Shown here in pieces: positions 43,710-52,541 of a DNA stretch of 64,000 nt (position 1 is its first letter; each line of letters starts with the position of its first letter). This DNA comes from an uncultured Dysosmobacter sp. GTDB taxonomy: Bacteria; Bacillota; Clostridia; Oscillospirales; Oscillospiraceae. Below the pieces are notes generated by a model. It was given only the letters and a program-made list of their open reading frames with translations, was not told where the DNA came from and did not search any database. The position numbers were made by a program, and so were the translations under genes. Location: the NCBI GenBank assembly GCA_934565855.1, contig CAKTIO010000005.1, positions 1 to 64,000 on the forward strand. Direction: 5' to 3'.

Positions 43710-44282
43710 TCAGGTGAGAGATAATATTTTGGCGGAAAGTGTTTGAACATCCCCAGCATCGTGGGTCACCAGCAGGACAATTTTCCCGGCAGTGTGCCGC
43801 TGAATGCACTGAAGGGCAAGCGTGCGGTTATCGGGGTCCAGCCCGGTAAAGGGCTCGTCCAGTGTCAGAACGTCAAAGGGGACCAGCAGCGCCCGCGCCA
43901 GAGACAGTCGCCGTTTCATTCCTCCGGAATATTCCCGGACCCGCTGGGAGGACCAGTCCAAACCCAGCTCTTGCAGCAGAGCCTGTGCGGCATCAGCCTG
44001 ATAATACGGACCCGCCGCAAATTTCAGGTTTCCCTCGGCGGAGAGATGCTCCAGCAAGCGGTCCTCCTGAAAAACGGCAGAAAAGCGAAGCTGGTCCAAG
44101 CCGGAAAGCTCGCCACGGTCCGGGCGCTCCAATCCCAGTAAAATGCGCAGCAGGGTGGTTTTCCCGGTGCCAGAGGGCGCCATGATGGCGAGGGTTTCTC
44201 CTTCCGTTACGGAAAAGGAGACGTCCCGCAGAACGGGGCGGTTGGAATAGGCTTTCCAGAGCTGCTGTACCTGAAGCTTCAT
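43710..44282 (-). CDS. ABC transporter ATP-binding protein
   Basis: A 190-residue ATPase subunit, short for the nitrate/sulfonate/taurine-type class (about 240-260): it ends soon after the H-loop. Walker A (APSGTGKTT), signature (YSGGMKRR), Walker B (VLTLDEPF) and the switch His (VTHD) are all present. ATG overlaps the permease stop by 4 nt. It energises import by the permease and binding protein encoded upstream. Confidence 0.9.
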   Translation of the reverse strand: MKLQVQQLWKAYSNRPVLRDVSFSVTEGETLAIMAPSGTGKTTLLRILLGLERPDRGELSGLDQLRFSAVFQEDRLLEHLSAEGNLKFAAGPYYQADAAQALLQELGLDWSSQRVREYSGGMKRRLSLARALLVPFDVLTLDEPFTGLDPDNRTLALQCIQRHTAGKIVLLVTHDAGDVQTLSAKILSLT

Positions 44283-45058
44283 AAGCCAAGCCTCCGGGAG
44301 AGCTGGTCCAGCAGAAACAGTACCAGCTTTTCAAACAGGACGGAGATTGCCACCACGCTGATGGTCCATGCAAACAAATCGGTCATTTCAAAGTAGATCT
44401 TGGATTGATACAGCGCTCCGCCAATGGAGTGGTCCAATACGCCGATGACCTCGGCGGCAACGCCTGCCTTCCAGCAAAGTCCCAGAGACAGCGAACAGGC
44501 GGCACGGAAATAGGGCAGGACCTGCGGCAGTCCAATGCCCAACAGGCGGCGAAAAAATGGGACACGAAAGACCTGCGCCATTTCCAGCAGGTGCGGGTCG
44601 ATCTGGCAGATTCCCTCTAAAAGATTGCCGTAAACAGGTGGGAAAACCATCAGAAAGGCAATGAACAGAGCCAGCAGCTGCTTGCTGGGCAGCCATAGGA
44701 AGGCGAGAATGATAAAGGATGCTACTGGAACTGCCTTCACGGCGGCAACAGCGGGAGCCAGTAGCTGGCGGATACGGAGAAACCGGGCGGAAAGCGCGGC
44801 AAGCGGAACCGCCGCAAGAACTGCCAGAAGGAATCCACCCAGAATGCGGCAGGCGGAAAACGATAGAGAGTGCCAGAATTCAGCAGCTCCAGCCAGCGTA
44901 AAAAGGCGCAGAAGCGCCGAGACAGGAGACGGTAATAAAAGCTCCTGTCCCAGCGCCATGCTGCCAAGCTGCCACACCACCAGCCAGAGAAGAACAGCCC
45001 ATAGGGAGATGGAAGATGTTTTGTTATGTGGATTATGCGCCGTAGTAGAAGTCATCAT
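44279..45058 (-). CDS. ABC transporter permease (SsuC/TauC-like)
   Basis: A 259-residue, six-helix permease of the nitrate/sulfonate/taurine/thiamine-precursor class, with the EAA loop near LEMAQVFRVPFFRRLLGIGLPQVLP (read in parts). The start overlaps the binding-protein gene by 26 bp in another frame, so the three transporter genes are translationally linked. Confidence 0.88.
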   Translation of the reverse strand: MMTSTTAHNPHNKTSSISLWAVLLWLVVWQLGSMALGQELLLPSPVSALLRLFTLAGAAEFWHSLSFSACRILGGFLLAVLAAVPLAALSARFLRIRQLLAPAVAAVKAVPVASFIILAFLWLPSKQLLALFIAFLMVFPPVYGNLLEGICQIDPHLLEMAQVFRVPFFRRLLGIGLPQVLPYFRAACSLSLGLCWKAGVAAEVIGVLDHSIGGALYQSKIYFEMTDLFAWTISVVAISVLFEKLVLFLLDQLSRRLGL

Positions 45059-46061
45059 TGGGCAGAGAGCCTCCCACAGACTCAGGATTCTGCTCGTGCA
45101 GAACAGCCAGATAGCCGGACAGCTGTGTCTTCATGTCGCTGCCGGTCACACAGGTGATGTTGCAGTAGGGCAGCGCCTTTTCTGCAACGGCGGCATCTAC
45201 AATGTCGTAGTTTCCAATGAGCTGGGCGGCGTCTGCCGTATTGCTGTTGACGTAGGAAACGGAATCCGCGTAGCCCTCCAGGAATGCTTCAATTGCCGCG
45301 GGATGCTCCTGGGCAAATTCGCTGCGGGCAATGACCACGCCGGTCAGCAGAGAGGAGCCGTTATCCAGCTTTGCCCACTCCTCCGTCAGGTCCAAGGCAA
45401 TGCGCAGATCGGTCAGCTTGCTCTGCGCCACGGTAACGAAGGGCTGGGGCAGCAGGGCGATGGTGGCGGCGCCAGAGGCAAGAGCGGAAACGCACTCAGA
45501 GTGCTCGCTCTTCCAGTCGATGACTACATCAGTGTCCGGGTCCAGACCGTTTTCACTGAGCAGGTAGCGCAGGGCGTATTCCGGAGTAGATCCCTTGCCG
45601 GAGGCAACAATGGTCTGTCCCTTCAGGTCGGCAAGGGACTGCACGGCGTTGCCATTTTCTACGATATACAGCACTCCCAGCGTGTTGATTGCCAGCGTGG
45701 TAATGCCGCCCTGCGTTTTGTTATACAGCACGGCGGCAAGATTTGCCGGAACACAGGCGACGTCCAGCTCACCCTGTATCAGCGCCGGAGTGATCTCATC
45801 CGCAGCGGCGGCAATGGTAAAATCGTAGGTGCCATAGGTGGTGTCGCCGCTGTCAGCGTCGTTCATCAGCTTGACCAGTCCCATTGCAGTGGGACCCTTC
45901 AAGGCGGCTGCGCGGATGGTGACAGCATCCTCCTCAGAGGAGGACGCGGCTGCACTGGCGGATGCCGCGGCGGAGCTGGCTCCGCTGGAGCCGCAGGCGG
46001 TCAGGCTGAAGACCATGATAAGGGTCAGCGCCAGAGCAGTCAGGTGTTTGATGTGCTTCAT
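45033..46061 (-). CDS. ABC transporter substrate-binding lipoprotein
   Basis: A 342-residue lipoprotein with the lipobox LTACG, a Ser/Ala linker, and an NMT1/THI5-like/SsuA periplasmic-binding fold (IRAAALKGPTAMGLVKLM, later LKGQTIVASGKGSTPEYALRYLL, in parts). It captures an unknown small solute for the linked importer. It lies between the TM1266-type regulator and the permease. The substrate may relate to hydrogenase or thiamine-like cofactor metabolism, judging only from the regulator. Confidence 0.85.
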   Translation of the reverse strand: MKHIKHLTALALTLIMVFSLTACGSSGASSAAASASAAASSSEEDAVTIRAAALKGPTAMGLVKLMNDADSGDTTYGTYDFTIAAAADEITPALIQGELDVACVPANLAAVLYNKTQGGITTLAINTLGVLYIVENGNAVQSLADLKGQTIVASGKGSTPEYALRYLLSENGLDPDTDVVIDWKSEHSECVSALASGAATIALLPQPFVTVAQSKLTDLRIALDLTEEWAKLDNGSSLLTGVVIARSEFAQEHPAAIEAFLEGYADSVSYVNSNTADAAQLIGNYDIVDAAVAEKALPYCNITCVTGSDMKTQLSGYLAVLHEQNPESVGGSLPNDDFYYGA

Positions 46062-46079
46062 AATGATTCCTCTTTTCTG

Positions 46080-46346
46080 TTAGTGCAGGGCGTCCTCCGG
46101 GGCGTAAACCGTTTTGGCGGTGATGCCTGGCAGGCGTCCGATTTTTCCCGACAGGGCGGAGATTACATCTCCGGGAGCATCCACGGCAACGCTGATGATG
46201 CACACCCCTCTTTGGTGATAGGGTACGCCCATTCTGCCGATGACCGCTTCACTGTATTGATGCAGCAGTTGGTTCAGGGCTGCGACAGAGTCCTGATTTT
46301 TCACAATGATGGCAAGCACGGCGACGCGGGTGGTGGAAGCATCCAT
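46080..46346 (-). CDS. TM1266-type putative iron-only hydrogenase system regulator
   Basis: An 88-residue ACT-like/NikR-C-like small protein (TRVAVLAIIVKNQDSVAALNQLLHQYSEAVIGRMGVP, in parts), matching the TM1266 family named from [FeFe]-hydrogenase maturation clusters. No hydrogenase gene is in this window. It is the first coding gene after a long structured leader, cotranscribed with an ABC importer, so both probably respond to the same small molecule. Confidence 0.8.
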   Translation of the reverse strand: MDASTTRVAVLAIIVKNQDSVAALNQLLHQYSEAVIGRMGVPYHQRGVCIISVAVDAPGDVISALSGKIGRLPGITAKTVYAPEDALH

Positions 46347-46605
46347 AGAGTTTCTCCTGTTCTGCCGGTTGGCGTTTCGATAGAGCTACGCCGGCAACGA
46401 TTGAAAATGAAAACTCCCCTCTGCTCTTCAGCGGAGGGGAGAAAAGGACAACCAAACTCACCGCAGCGGCAATAAATGCCATCGCGGGGCAGCACTCCCA
46501 TCTTCTGGCTTGGAACGCATCCTCACCGGTCAGAACAGCAGATATCGGAATTTCAGCAGGTCCACCGGTCAGGAACCGTTCGGAGACGGGTGCTTCCCGG
46601 GAACC
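46347..46605 (-). promoter_or_regulatory. Long structured leader with terminator; candidate riboswitch
   Basis: About 255 nt between transcription start and gene. It includes several paired segments such as GGTTCCCGGGAAGCACC near the 5' end and, close to the gene, a terminator stem (CTCCCCTCCGC / GCAGAGGGGAG, 46441-46414) followed by TTTTCATTTTC. Such an arrangement is typical of riboswitch or attenuator control. It does not match TPP, FMN, cobalamin, SAM or T-box patterns I know by eye. Confidence 0.55.
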
Positions 46606-46611
46606 AGAGAG

Positions 46612-46640
46612 AGTGTACCACGGTTTTTTCAGTTTGTCAA
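46612..46640 (-). promoter_or_regulatory. Promoter of TM1266/ABC operon
   Basis: TTGACA (46640-46635), 17-nt spacer, TACACT (46617-46612). Confidence 0.7.
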
Positions 46641-46686
46641 ACAGGTTTACATGTGTCAAAATTGGGCGAATATTGAAAGAAAAGAG

Positions 46687-46715
46687 TTGCGTATACCCAA
46701 TAAAAACGGTAGAAT
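46687..46715 (+). promoter_or_regulatory. Promoter of the REC-GGDEF-EAL gene
   Basis: TTGCGT (46687-46692), 17-nt spacer, TAGAAT (46710-46715). Confidence 0.5.
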
Positions 46716-46779
46716 AAACAGGTATTGAAATAAACGCTTGCAGCGAAACAGGCTGCGGCAGAGAAAGTAAGGTGAGCCG

Positions 46780-48918
46780 ATGAAACAGGAGAGCAGGGTG
46801 CTGCTGATTGCACAGGAGCCGGAGGATTGCCGGCAGCTCCGAGAGATTCTCTCGGAGGAATACGGAATTATGGCGGTGAGCTCTGCTTCAGAGGCTCTGA
46901 CCTACATGCAGAATCATTCGCAGGAGATCACTGCTGCGATTTTGAATATGGACCAGCCAGATGTGGACGGAGAGGACCTTTTAAAGCGCTGTCAGGGTGT
47001 GTTTGAGCTTCGTTCCCTGCCGCTGGTGGCAGCCTCCCGGGATACGTCCGGAGAGATGGAAAAGCGCTGCCTGTCGCTGGGGGCGTGGGATTATGTCTGC
47101 AAGCCCTATCAGGGAGAGATTTTGCGGATCCGCCTGCGGAATGTCATAGACCGGAGCCTGCTGGAAACGGCAAAGCGTTTGAAATATCTGGCGGATTTTG
47201 ACCCGATGGTGGGAATTTACAACAAACGAAGGTTTTTTGAAGCTGCCCGGGAGCTGATCGACGCCAACCCGGAGAAGACCTTTGCCCTGGTGCACTATGA
47301 TATCCGCTGCTTTCAGCTGATCAACACGCTGTTTGGCGAGGCGGAGGGAAACCGTTTTATCGGTTATGTGGCGCAGCGGCTGATGCAATACGGCGAGGAG
47401 CATCCCCTGTGCAGATACGGACATCTGGATGGTGACCAGTTTGCTGTCTGCGTTCCATATACCACGCGGGAACGGCTGCTGGAAAGCATTGCGCGTGCAG
47501 AGCAGGAAGTAAAGGACTACCCGCTGAATTTTGCCATCGTGCCGGTTTTCGGTGTGGCGCTGGTGGACCAGAGCAACCGGGACATGGAGATCGGAAGACT
47601 GTTTGACCGTGCTATTTTGGCAGGGAAATACTGCAAGAGCGAGGAAAATCTGGATTGCTGCCGCTTTTTTGAAGAGTTTATGGAAAGTGATGCACTGCGG
47701 GTGCAGGCTCTGATGCGGGATGCGGAGCGGGCGTTGCGTGAGGAGCAGTTTGAGCTGTATCTACAGCCCAAATATTCACTGCGTGAGGAATGCTTTGTCG
47801 GGGCGGAGGCATTGGTCCGGTGGCGTCATCCGGAGCAGGGTATGATTCCGCCGGGAGAGTTTATCCCTGTTTTTGAAAAGAATGGATGGATCGCAAAGCT
47901 GGACCGCTATATCTGCGAGCATGTCTGCCAGCTGCTGCGCAGATGGCTGGATGAGGGAAAGAAGCCGCATCCCATTTCCTTCAATCTTTCCCGGGTCAGT
48001 CTGCATGCACCGAATCTGGAAAATGAGGTCATGGAGCTGGTCAGCAAATACCGAATTCCGGTCTCGCTTCTTCAGCTGGAACTGACAGAGAGTGCCTACA
48101 CCACGAACCCTGCCCTGATTGAAAAGAAGATGGCACGGTTTCAGGAGCTTGGCTTCTCCATTTTGATGGATGATTTCGGCAGCGGGTATTCCTCACTGAA
48201 CATTCTCAAGGACCTTGCCGTGGACATCTTAAAGGTGGATATGAAGTTCCTGACAAAGGGACCGCATCCGGGACGGGGGGAGATGATTCTGGCGTCAGTG
48301 ATCCGGATGGCAAAATGGCTGATGCTTCCGGTCATCATGGAGGGCGTGGAGACTGAAAAGCAGGTGAGCTTCCTACAGGAGATCGGCTGCGAATGGATTC
48401 AGGGAGACTACTTTTCTCCCGCAGTTCCCATTGAAGAGTATGAGCGCCTGATGTCCGGACAGAGCCAGGATGGTGCGATCCTGGAGACAGAGCGGCACAC
48501 AAATATGGAACAGCTGTGGAAGCGCATGAGTGCGATGGAGTTTTTTTGCAACGGTGCGCATCAGGCAATGGGCTTTTATGAGTATTTCCAGGGACAATGT
48601 GAGCTGCTGCGGGTCAATACGGAATACCGCCAGCGCTTTGGAGACAGTGATTTGGACCTCCCGCGCCGTTCTTTGTTAGAGCAGGTGGTGCCGGAGGACC
48701 GGGAGACCTTGCGCAGGGCACTTCAGACTGCCGCCGTACATTTGGGCAGCAGTGAATGTGTTTACCGGCGGATAGAGGACGGTGTATGCCGGAAAATCCG
48801 CATCCGGCTGATGAACATTGCCGTTCTGGACCGGCGAAGTGTGATTTTTGGAATGCTGGAGCTGCTGGAAAGCTATCCCTGCGGACCGCTGCCGGGACTG
48901 CCTGCGTCGGAGAAATAA
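46780..48918 (+). CDS. REC-GGDEF-EAL-PAS c-di-GMP phosphodiesterase
   Basis: A 712-residue cytoplasmic signalling protein. Residues 5-125 are a receiver domain in which the phospho-acceptor position is N56 rather than Asp (ILNMDQPDVDG). Residues 135-290 are a GGDEF domain with the degenerate site DGDQF (217-221). Residues 310-555 are an EAL domain with EAL (343-345), FNLSR, LELTES, DDFGSGYSS, KVD, EGVET and IQGDYFSP all in place, so c-di-GMP hydrolysis is expected. Residues 580-690 resemble a PAS-like sensor. It stands alone with its own promoter and terminator. Confidence 0.88.
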   Translation: MKQESRVLLIAQEPEDCRQLREILSEEYGIMAVSSASEALTYMQNHSQEITAAILNMDQPDVDGEDLLKRCQGVFELRSLPLVAASRDTSGEMEKRCLSLGAWDYVCKPYQGEILRIRLRNVIDRSLLETAKRLKYLADFDPMVGIYNKRRFFEAARELIDANPEKTFALVHYDIRCFQLINTLFGEAEGNRFIGYVAQRLMQYGEEHPLCRYGHLDGDQFAVCVPYTTRERLLESIARAEQEVKDYPLNFAIVPVFGVALVDQSNRDMEIGRLFDRAILAGKYCKSEENLDCCRFFEEFMESDALRVQALMRDAERALREEQFELYLQPKYSLREECFVGAEALVRWRHPEQGMIPPGEFIPVFEKNGWIAKLDRYICEHVCQLLRRWLDEGKKPHPISFNLSRVSLHAPNLENEVMELVSKYRIPVSLLQLELTESAYTTNPALIEKKMARFQELGFSILMDDFGSGYSSLNILKDLAVDILKVDMKFLTKGPHPGRGEMILASVIRMAKWLMLPVIMEGVETEKQVSFLQEIGCEWIQGDYFSPAVPIEEYERLMSGQSQDGAILETERHTNMEQLWKRMSAMEFFCNGAHQAMGFYEYFQGQCELLRVNTEYRQRFGDSDLDLPRRSLLEQVVPEDRETLRRALQTAAVHLGSSECVYRRIEDGVCRKIRIRLMNIAVLDRRSVIFGMLELLESYPCGPLPGLPASEK

Positions 48919-48929
48919 GAAAATAAGAA

Positions 48930-48960
48930 AAGACAGAAGGATATATCCTCCTGTCTTTTC
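48930..48960 (+). terminator. Terminator of the EAL-protein gene
   Basis: AGACAGAAGGAT / ATCCTCCTGTCT stem (one mismatch) followed by TTTTC. Confidence 0.7.
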
Positions 48961-48970
48961 TTATAATTAA

Positions 48971-49004
48971 AAATGGAGACGCCGCTTTTGCGGCGTCTCC
49001 ATTT
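48971..49004 (-). terminator. Terminator of the hydroxyglutarate operon
   Basis: AAATGGAGACGCCGC and GCGGCGTCTCCATTT form a 15-bp perfect stem around TTTT. Confidence 0.85.
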
Positions 49005-49027
49005 CATAAATTGCTTCAGGGAAGCGG

Positions 49028-50176
49028 TTAAGCCATTGCCAGCACGTCGGCAAAAGCCTCGATAGCGGTAGCAGCCTGACCGAAGTCCCGCATCTGCTGG
49101 TCGATACCCAGCTTGATGTGGGGGATATTGGCAGCGTCCAGAGCCTTCTTCAGGTACGGATACTCCATTTCCTCGGGATCGCAGAACTGCTGCATGAACA
49201 GGACCAGACCCTTTGCACCGGAGTCCTTCACCAGCTTTGCTACGGCTTCGCCGCGGTTGTTCTTAGAGGACTCGGGATCGTACAGCAGGATATCGCAGTC
49301 CATAGAACGGAACTGCAGTGCCAGTGCCTTGATGCCGTCTGCTTCATCCTCGGGAGCGTCCACGCGGAAGCTGCGGCTCTCGTGGGCAACGTCGTCAGCT
49401 GCAATGGCGATGTTGTTGTCCTCGAAGATAGACAGCAGGGTGGGATTGTCGCAGATGATGCCGCTGGTGACGATCTTCACGCCCTTCCAGTCGCACACGG
49501 GCAGCTTGGCAAGCTCTGCGTTCAGAGCCTCCAGCTTTTCGGTGTAAGCGTCCTTCAGCATGAAGAAGGAAGCCTTCAGCACGGCGGAACGCTTGGTGGG
49601 AGTGATGACATCGCAGTGGTCGTTTGCCAGCTTGACGAACTCACGGCGGGCAGCGCGGCTCTTGTTATAGACCTTGATGGCATTCAGAATGGAGTCATTG
49701 GAGATCTCGTGACCTGCGATTTCCTCCAGCTGTGCCTTCACGTTGTTGTACTGGTCCATGCAGAACTGGATGCCCCAGTCAGCAAAGCGGTTCTGGGGAT
49801 GTGCCAGGAAGATGGTGGGGATCTTTTCACCGATAGCCACGCGGAAGTTCTGGCTCATGGGGCGCAGAGTATCGCAGATGGTGGGGGTGATAAGACCGTC
49901 CAGCTGATCCATCGTGCCGTCCAGAAGCATTTCCAGAGCCAGCTGTGCGATGGTGCAGTAGAAGGTCGCGCAGTATTCCTTTGCGCGGACAATGGACTTG
50001 TTGTTGCTGCCCCAGATGCCGAAGGGAACCATGCCTGCGGCATAGACCAGCTCCTCGGGAGCGTAGTAGGGAAGAACGCCGATAGCCTTCTTGCCCTCAG
50101 CCTTATACTTGTTCAGCTGTGCAGCGGGATTGGCTGCGATTTCCTGAAATTCCTTAACAATCGTCTCAATGCTCAT
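49028..50176 (-). CDS. hgdB: (R)-2-hydroxyglutaryl-CoA dehydratase, beta subunit
   Basis: A 382-residue subunit, about equal to HgdB of Acidaminococcus fermentans. With HgdA it removes water from 2-hydroxyglutaryl-CoA by a ketyl-radical mechanism using a [4Fe-4S] cluster. Family features are YYAPEELVYAAGMVPFGIWG near the N-terminus, conserved cysteines (EYCATFYCT, TICDT, FCDPEE) and the C-terminal KLGIDQQMRDFGQ. Its SD lies inside the last codons of hgdA. It is the final gene of the operon. Confidence 0.95.
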   Translation of the reverse strand: MSIETIVKEFQEIAANPAAQLNKYKAEGKKAIGVLPYYAPEELVYAAGMVPFGIWGSNNKSIVRAKEYCATFYCTIAQLALEMLLDGTMDQLDGLITPTICDTLRPMSQNFRVAIGEKIPTIFLAHPQNRFADWGIQFCMDQYNNVKAQLEEIAGHEISNDSILNAIKVYNKSRAARREFVKLANDHCDVITPTKRSAVLKASFFMLKDAYTEKLEALNAELAKLPVCDWKGVKIVTSGIICDNPTLLSIFEDNNIAIAADDVAHESRSFRVDAPEDEADGIKALALQFRSMDCDILLYDPESSKNNRGEAVAKLVKDSGAKGLVLFMQQFCDPEEMEYPYLKKALDAANIPHIKLGIDQQMRDFGQAATAIEAFADVLAMA

Positions 50177-50179
50177 GGT

Positions 50180-51634
50180 TTAGCCCTCCTTAGAAGCCTT
50201 GTTCTGCTCCATGGCTTCAACCAGACCCTGCACGCGGGTGGCGTACTGCGCTTCGTTGAAGTTGCGCGGGTCAGCCTGGTCGCCATCGAAGCCGGCGCAC
50301 GGCACACCCAGATCAGCGGTGAAGCGGCGCTGCATTTCTGCCATATAACCGGACCAGGGCTTGCAGGAACGGTTGTAGTGGACCAGAACGCCGTCCACCT
50401 TGTTGTCCTTGCAGATGCCCTCACGCCATGCAACACCCTGCTCAATGCAGACGGAGTTGGGCGCCTTGTAGTATGCACGAGCCATTTCGTCCATGTTGTT
50501 ATACACAAAGCCGAAAGCGGGAGCGTACACAACGGCGGTCACGTTCACGCCGTTTTCCTTCAGGGGCTTGAACAGGTTCGGGAGCTTCGGCCAGCAGGGG
50601 ATACCCTCGAACATGACACGGTACTTCTCGGGGAAGGGCAGCGTGGAGGTGCCGTTCTTGATGTTCTGCTCCAGATCCTGTGCCAGCAGATCGAATGCAT
50701 CAGCGGCGGCTTCCTTGCCGCGGGCGGTCACGACGTCTGCCATGTGGTTGAACAGGTCGAAGCCGCTCATGGGGGCGGGCTTGTACTGCAGGTAATCGCA
50801 GACCTTCAGCCAGTTCTGGGCGGTGCGGTTGGCGTGCTTGCAGGCAGCCTCGAATTTTGCCTCGTCGAACTTCTTGCCGGTCAGCTCTTCCAGCTGGTGA
50901 ATGGCGTTGTCGAACTGAGCGCGGACATACTTGACTGCGGAATCGCTGACCTCAACAGTGTTGTTGTAGGGGATATCGACCATGATGAGGGGAATATTGC
51001 ACATACGGGCAATGTTCTCATACCACTTGGTCATGCAGTTGCAGATGTTGTTGCAGCACAGCACGAAGTCCGGCTGAGGAATGCGCATCTGCTTGTAGGG
51101 CTTGATTGCCTCACGGCGGAAGTTCTTGTAGGCGATTTCCTTTTCGGTGGTCTCGGGCAGAGCTTCGATCTCATAGATATCGTCCAGAACCGTGTAGGGA
51201 ACCTGGGTCTTGGGATCCTTCTTGGGCTTACCAGTTTCGGGATCGATGACGACGTTGCCGTTCTCGTCCTTGAGGGGCTTGCCGCTCTTGGGATCGATGA
51301 TGAATTCCAGCGTCTCGGGGTCGAACTTGCGGCTGGCACGCTTGCCGGCAGCGTAAGCAAGGGAGATACGGGCATAGCCGCAGATATCGTTGTCGAAGCC
51401 GAGATCCTCAGCAGCCTGGCACATGATCTCACCGTCGCGCTGTGCGGCGATACCGGCGGCCTGGTTTTCGGGATACATGACGTTCAGGTCAAATGCCTCA
51501 GCCAGCTCGCAGGGGAACTTGGAGCTGGACCAGCCGACAAGCTTGCCCTGCTTCTTTGCTTCACGGGCGTCGGCATAGACGTCATCGACGACCTTACGCA
51601 GAGCAAGTACGCCGGGACTAACAACTTTTGCCAT
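50180..51634 (-). CDS. hgdA: (R)-2-hydroxyglutaryl-CoA dehydratase, alpha subunit
   Basis: A 484-residue subunit with the family's conserved GWSSSKFPCELAEAF, the cysteine segment FVLCCNNICNCMTKWYE (cluster ligands) and HYNRSCKPWSG. A Lys/Pro/Asp-rich insertion (about residues 128-160, DPKSGKPLKDENG) is also present in Acidaminococcus HgdA. AGGAGG precedes the ATG. It needs one-electron activation by HgdC. Confidence 0.95.
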   Translation of the reverse strand: MAKVVSPGVLALRKVVDDVYADAREAKKQGKLVGWSSSKFPCELAEAFDLNVMYPENQAAGIAAQRDGEIMCQAAEDLGFDNDICGYARISLAYAAGKRASRKFDPETLEFIIDPKSGKPLKDENGNVVIDPETGKPKKDPKTQVPYTVLDDIYEIEALPETTEKEIAYKNFRREAIKPYKQMRIPQPDFVLCCNNICNCMTKWYENIARMCNIPLIMVDIPYNNTVEVSDSAVKYVRAQFDNAIHQLEELTGKKFDEAKFEAACKHANRTAQNWLKVCDYLQYKPAPMSGFDLFNHMADVVTARGKEAAADAFDLLAQDLEQNIKNGTSTLPFPEKYRVMFEGIPCWPKLPNLFKPLKENGVNVTAVVYAPAFGFVYNNMDEMARAYYKAPNSVCIEQGVAWREGICKDNKVDGVLVHYNRSCKPWSGYMAEMQRRFTADLGVPCAGFDGDQADPRNFNEAQYATRVQGLVEAMEQNKASKEG

Positions 51635-51676
51635 GGTAGATTCCTCCTGTTTGAATGAAGTTTGGAGTTTGGAAAA

Positions 51677-52462
51677 TTATTTTTTGCAGGCGTGGAATGC
51701 GAACAGCGCCGCACCCATCGCTCCGTTGTATTGGGTCAGGGGGGAGACGTGAATGGGATGCTCAAGCTCCTCCTGCAAGGCGCGGACAACGCCGGAGTTT
51801 TGTGCCACACCGCCGGTCATGACCACATCCTCCTGTACGCCGACCCGGTGGGCAAGACCCACGACACGGGCGGCAACAGACTTGTGGATGCCCTTGATGA
51901 TATCACGCTTGTCCGTTCCCTGTGCCAGTTGGCTGATGACCTCGCTCTCTGCGAACACGGTGCAGGTAGAGCTGATCGCCACCCGATGCGTAGACTGGGC
52001 GCTCAAGGTGCCAAGGTCTTCCACCTTGACCTCCAGGACCCGTGCCATCACGTCCAGAAAACGTCCCGTTCCGGCAGCACATTTGTCGTTCATCTGGAAA
52101 TTGACCAGATTTCCGTTTTCAATGTGCAGGACCTTTACGTCCTGACCGCCGATATCAATGACGGTGTGGGCATTGGGGAAAAGAAATGCAGCGCCGCGGG
52201 CATGGCAGCTCAGCTCACTCATCTGCTTGTCGGCAATATCCGGCAGAGAGTTGCGTCCGTAGCCCGTGGCAAGAGTGAAGTCCATCTGGTCCTTCGTCAT
52301 ACCGGCGTTGGACAGGACCTCCTCAATGGCACGCTGGGGACCGCTGGTTCCAGCGCCCACGCTGATGAGGGACTTTGCAACGATCTCTTCCCCATTTTTA
52401 AGAATGACGCACTTGGATGCGGTGGAACCAATATCAATTCCAAGTGTATAAATGTCCTTCAT
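51677..52462 (-). CDS. hgdC: 2-hydroxyglutaryl-CoA dehydratase activator (archerase)
   Basis: A 261-residue ATPase of the ASKHA fold that injects an electron into the dehydratase by an ATP-driven 'archer' movement. [16 protein letters not shown] (ATP binding), DIGGQDVKV, and the two Cys that hold the subunit-bridging [4Fe-4S] cluster (LSCHARGA and NDKCAAGTG) are intact. It precedes hgdA by 42 nt in the order hgdCAB seen in Acidaminococcus. Confidence 0.95.
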   Translation of the reverse strand: MKDIYTLGIDIGSTASKCVILKNGEEIVAKSLISVGAGTSGPQRAIEEVLSNAGMTKDQMDFTLATGYGRNSLPDIADKQMSELSCHARGAAFLFPNAHTVIDIGGQDVKVLHIENGNLVNFQMNDKCAAGTGRFLDVMARVLEVKVEDLGTLSAQSTHRVAISSTCTVFAESEVISQLAQGTDKRDIIKGIHKSVAARVVGLAHRVGVQEDVVMTGGVAQNSGVVRALQEELEHPIHVSPLTQYNGAMGAALFAFHACKK

Positions 52463-52541
52463 GAATGGAAAATCCTTTCCGTGAATTTTCAGACGTCAGC
52501 CGGACACCGCCCATTGCAGTGCCCGGCTGGACGGAAGAGTC

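Noticed and set aside
46347..46605. Leader considered as a TPP, FMN, cobalamin or T-box element
   Set aside because: The diagnostic conserved segments of these classes are not present in the minus-strand sequence; it was kept as an unclassified leader.
49118..51658. 846-codon plus-strand open frame across hgdB and hgdA
   Set aside because: It is antisense to two certain genes, has a low-complexity His/Gln/Val-rich composition typical of the reverse frame of biased codons, and shows no domain or ribosome site.
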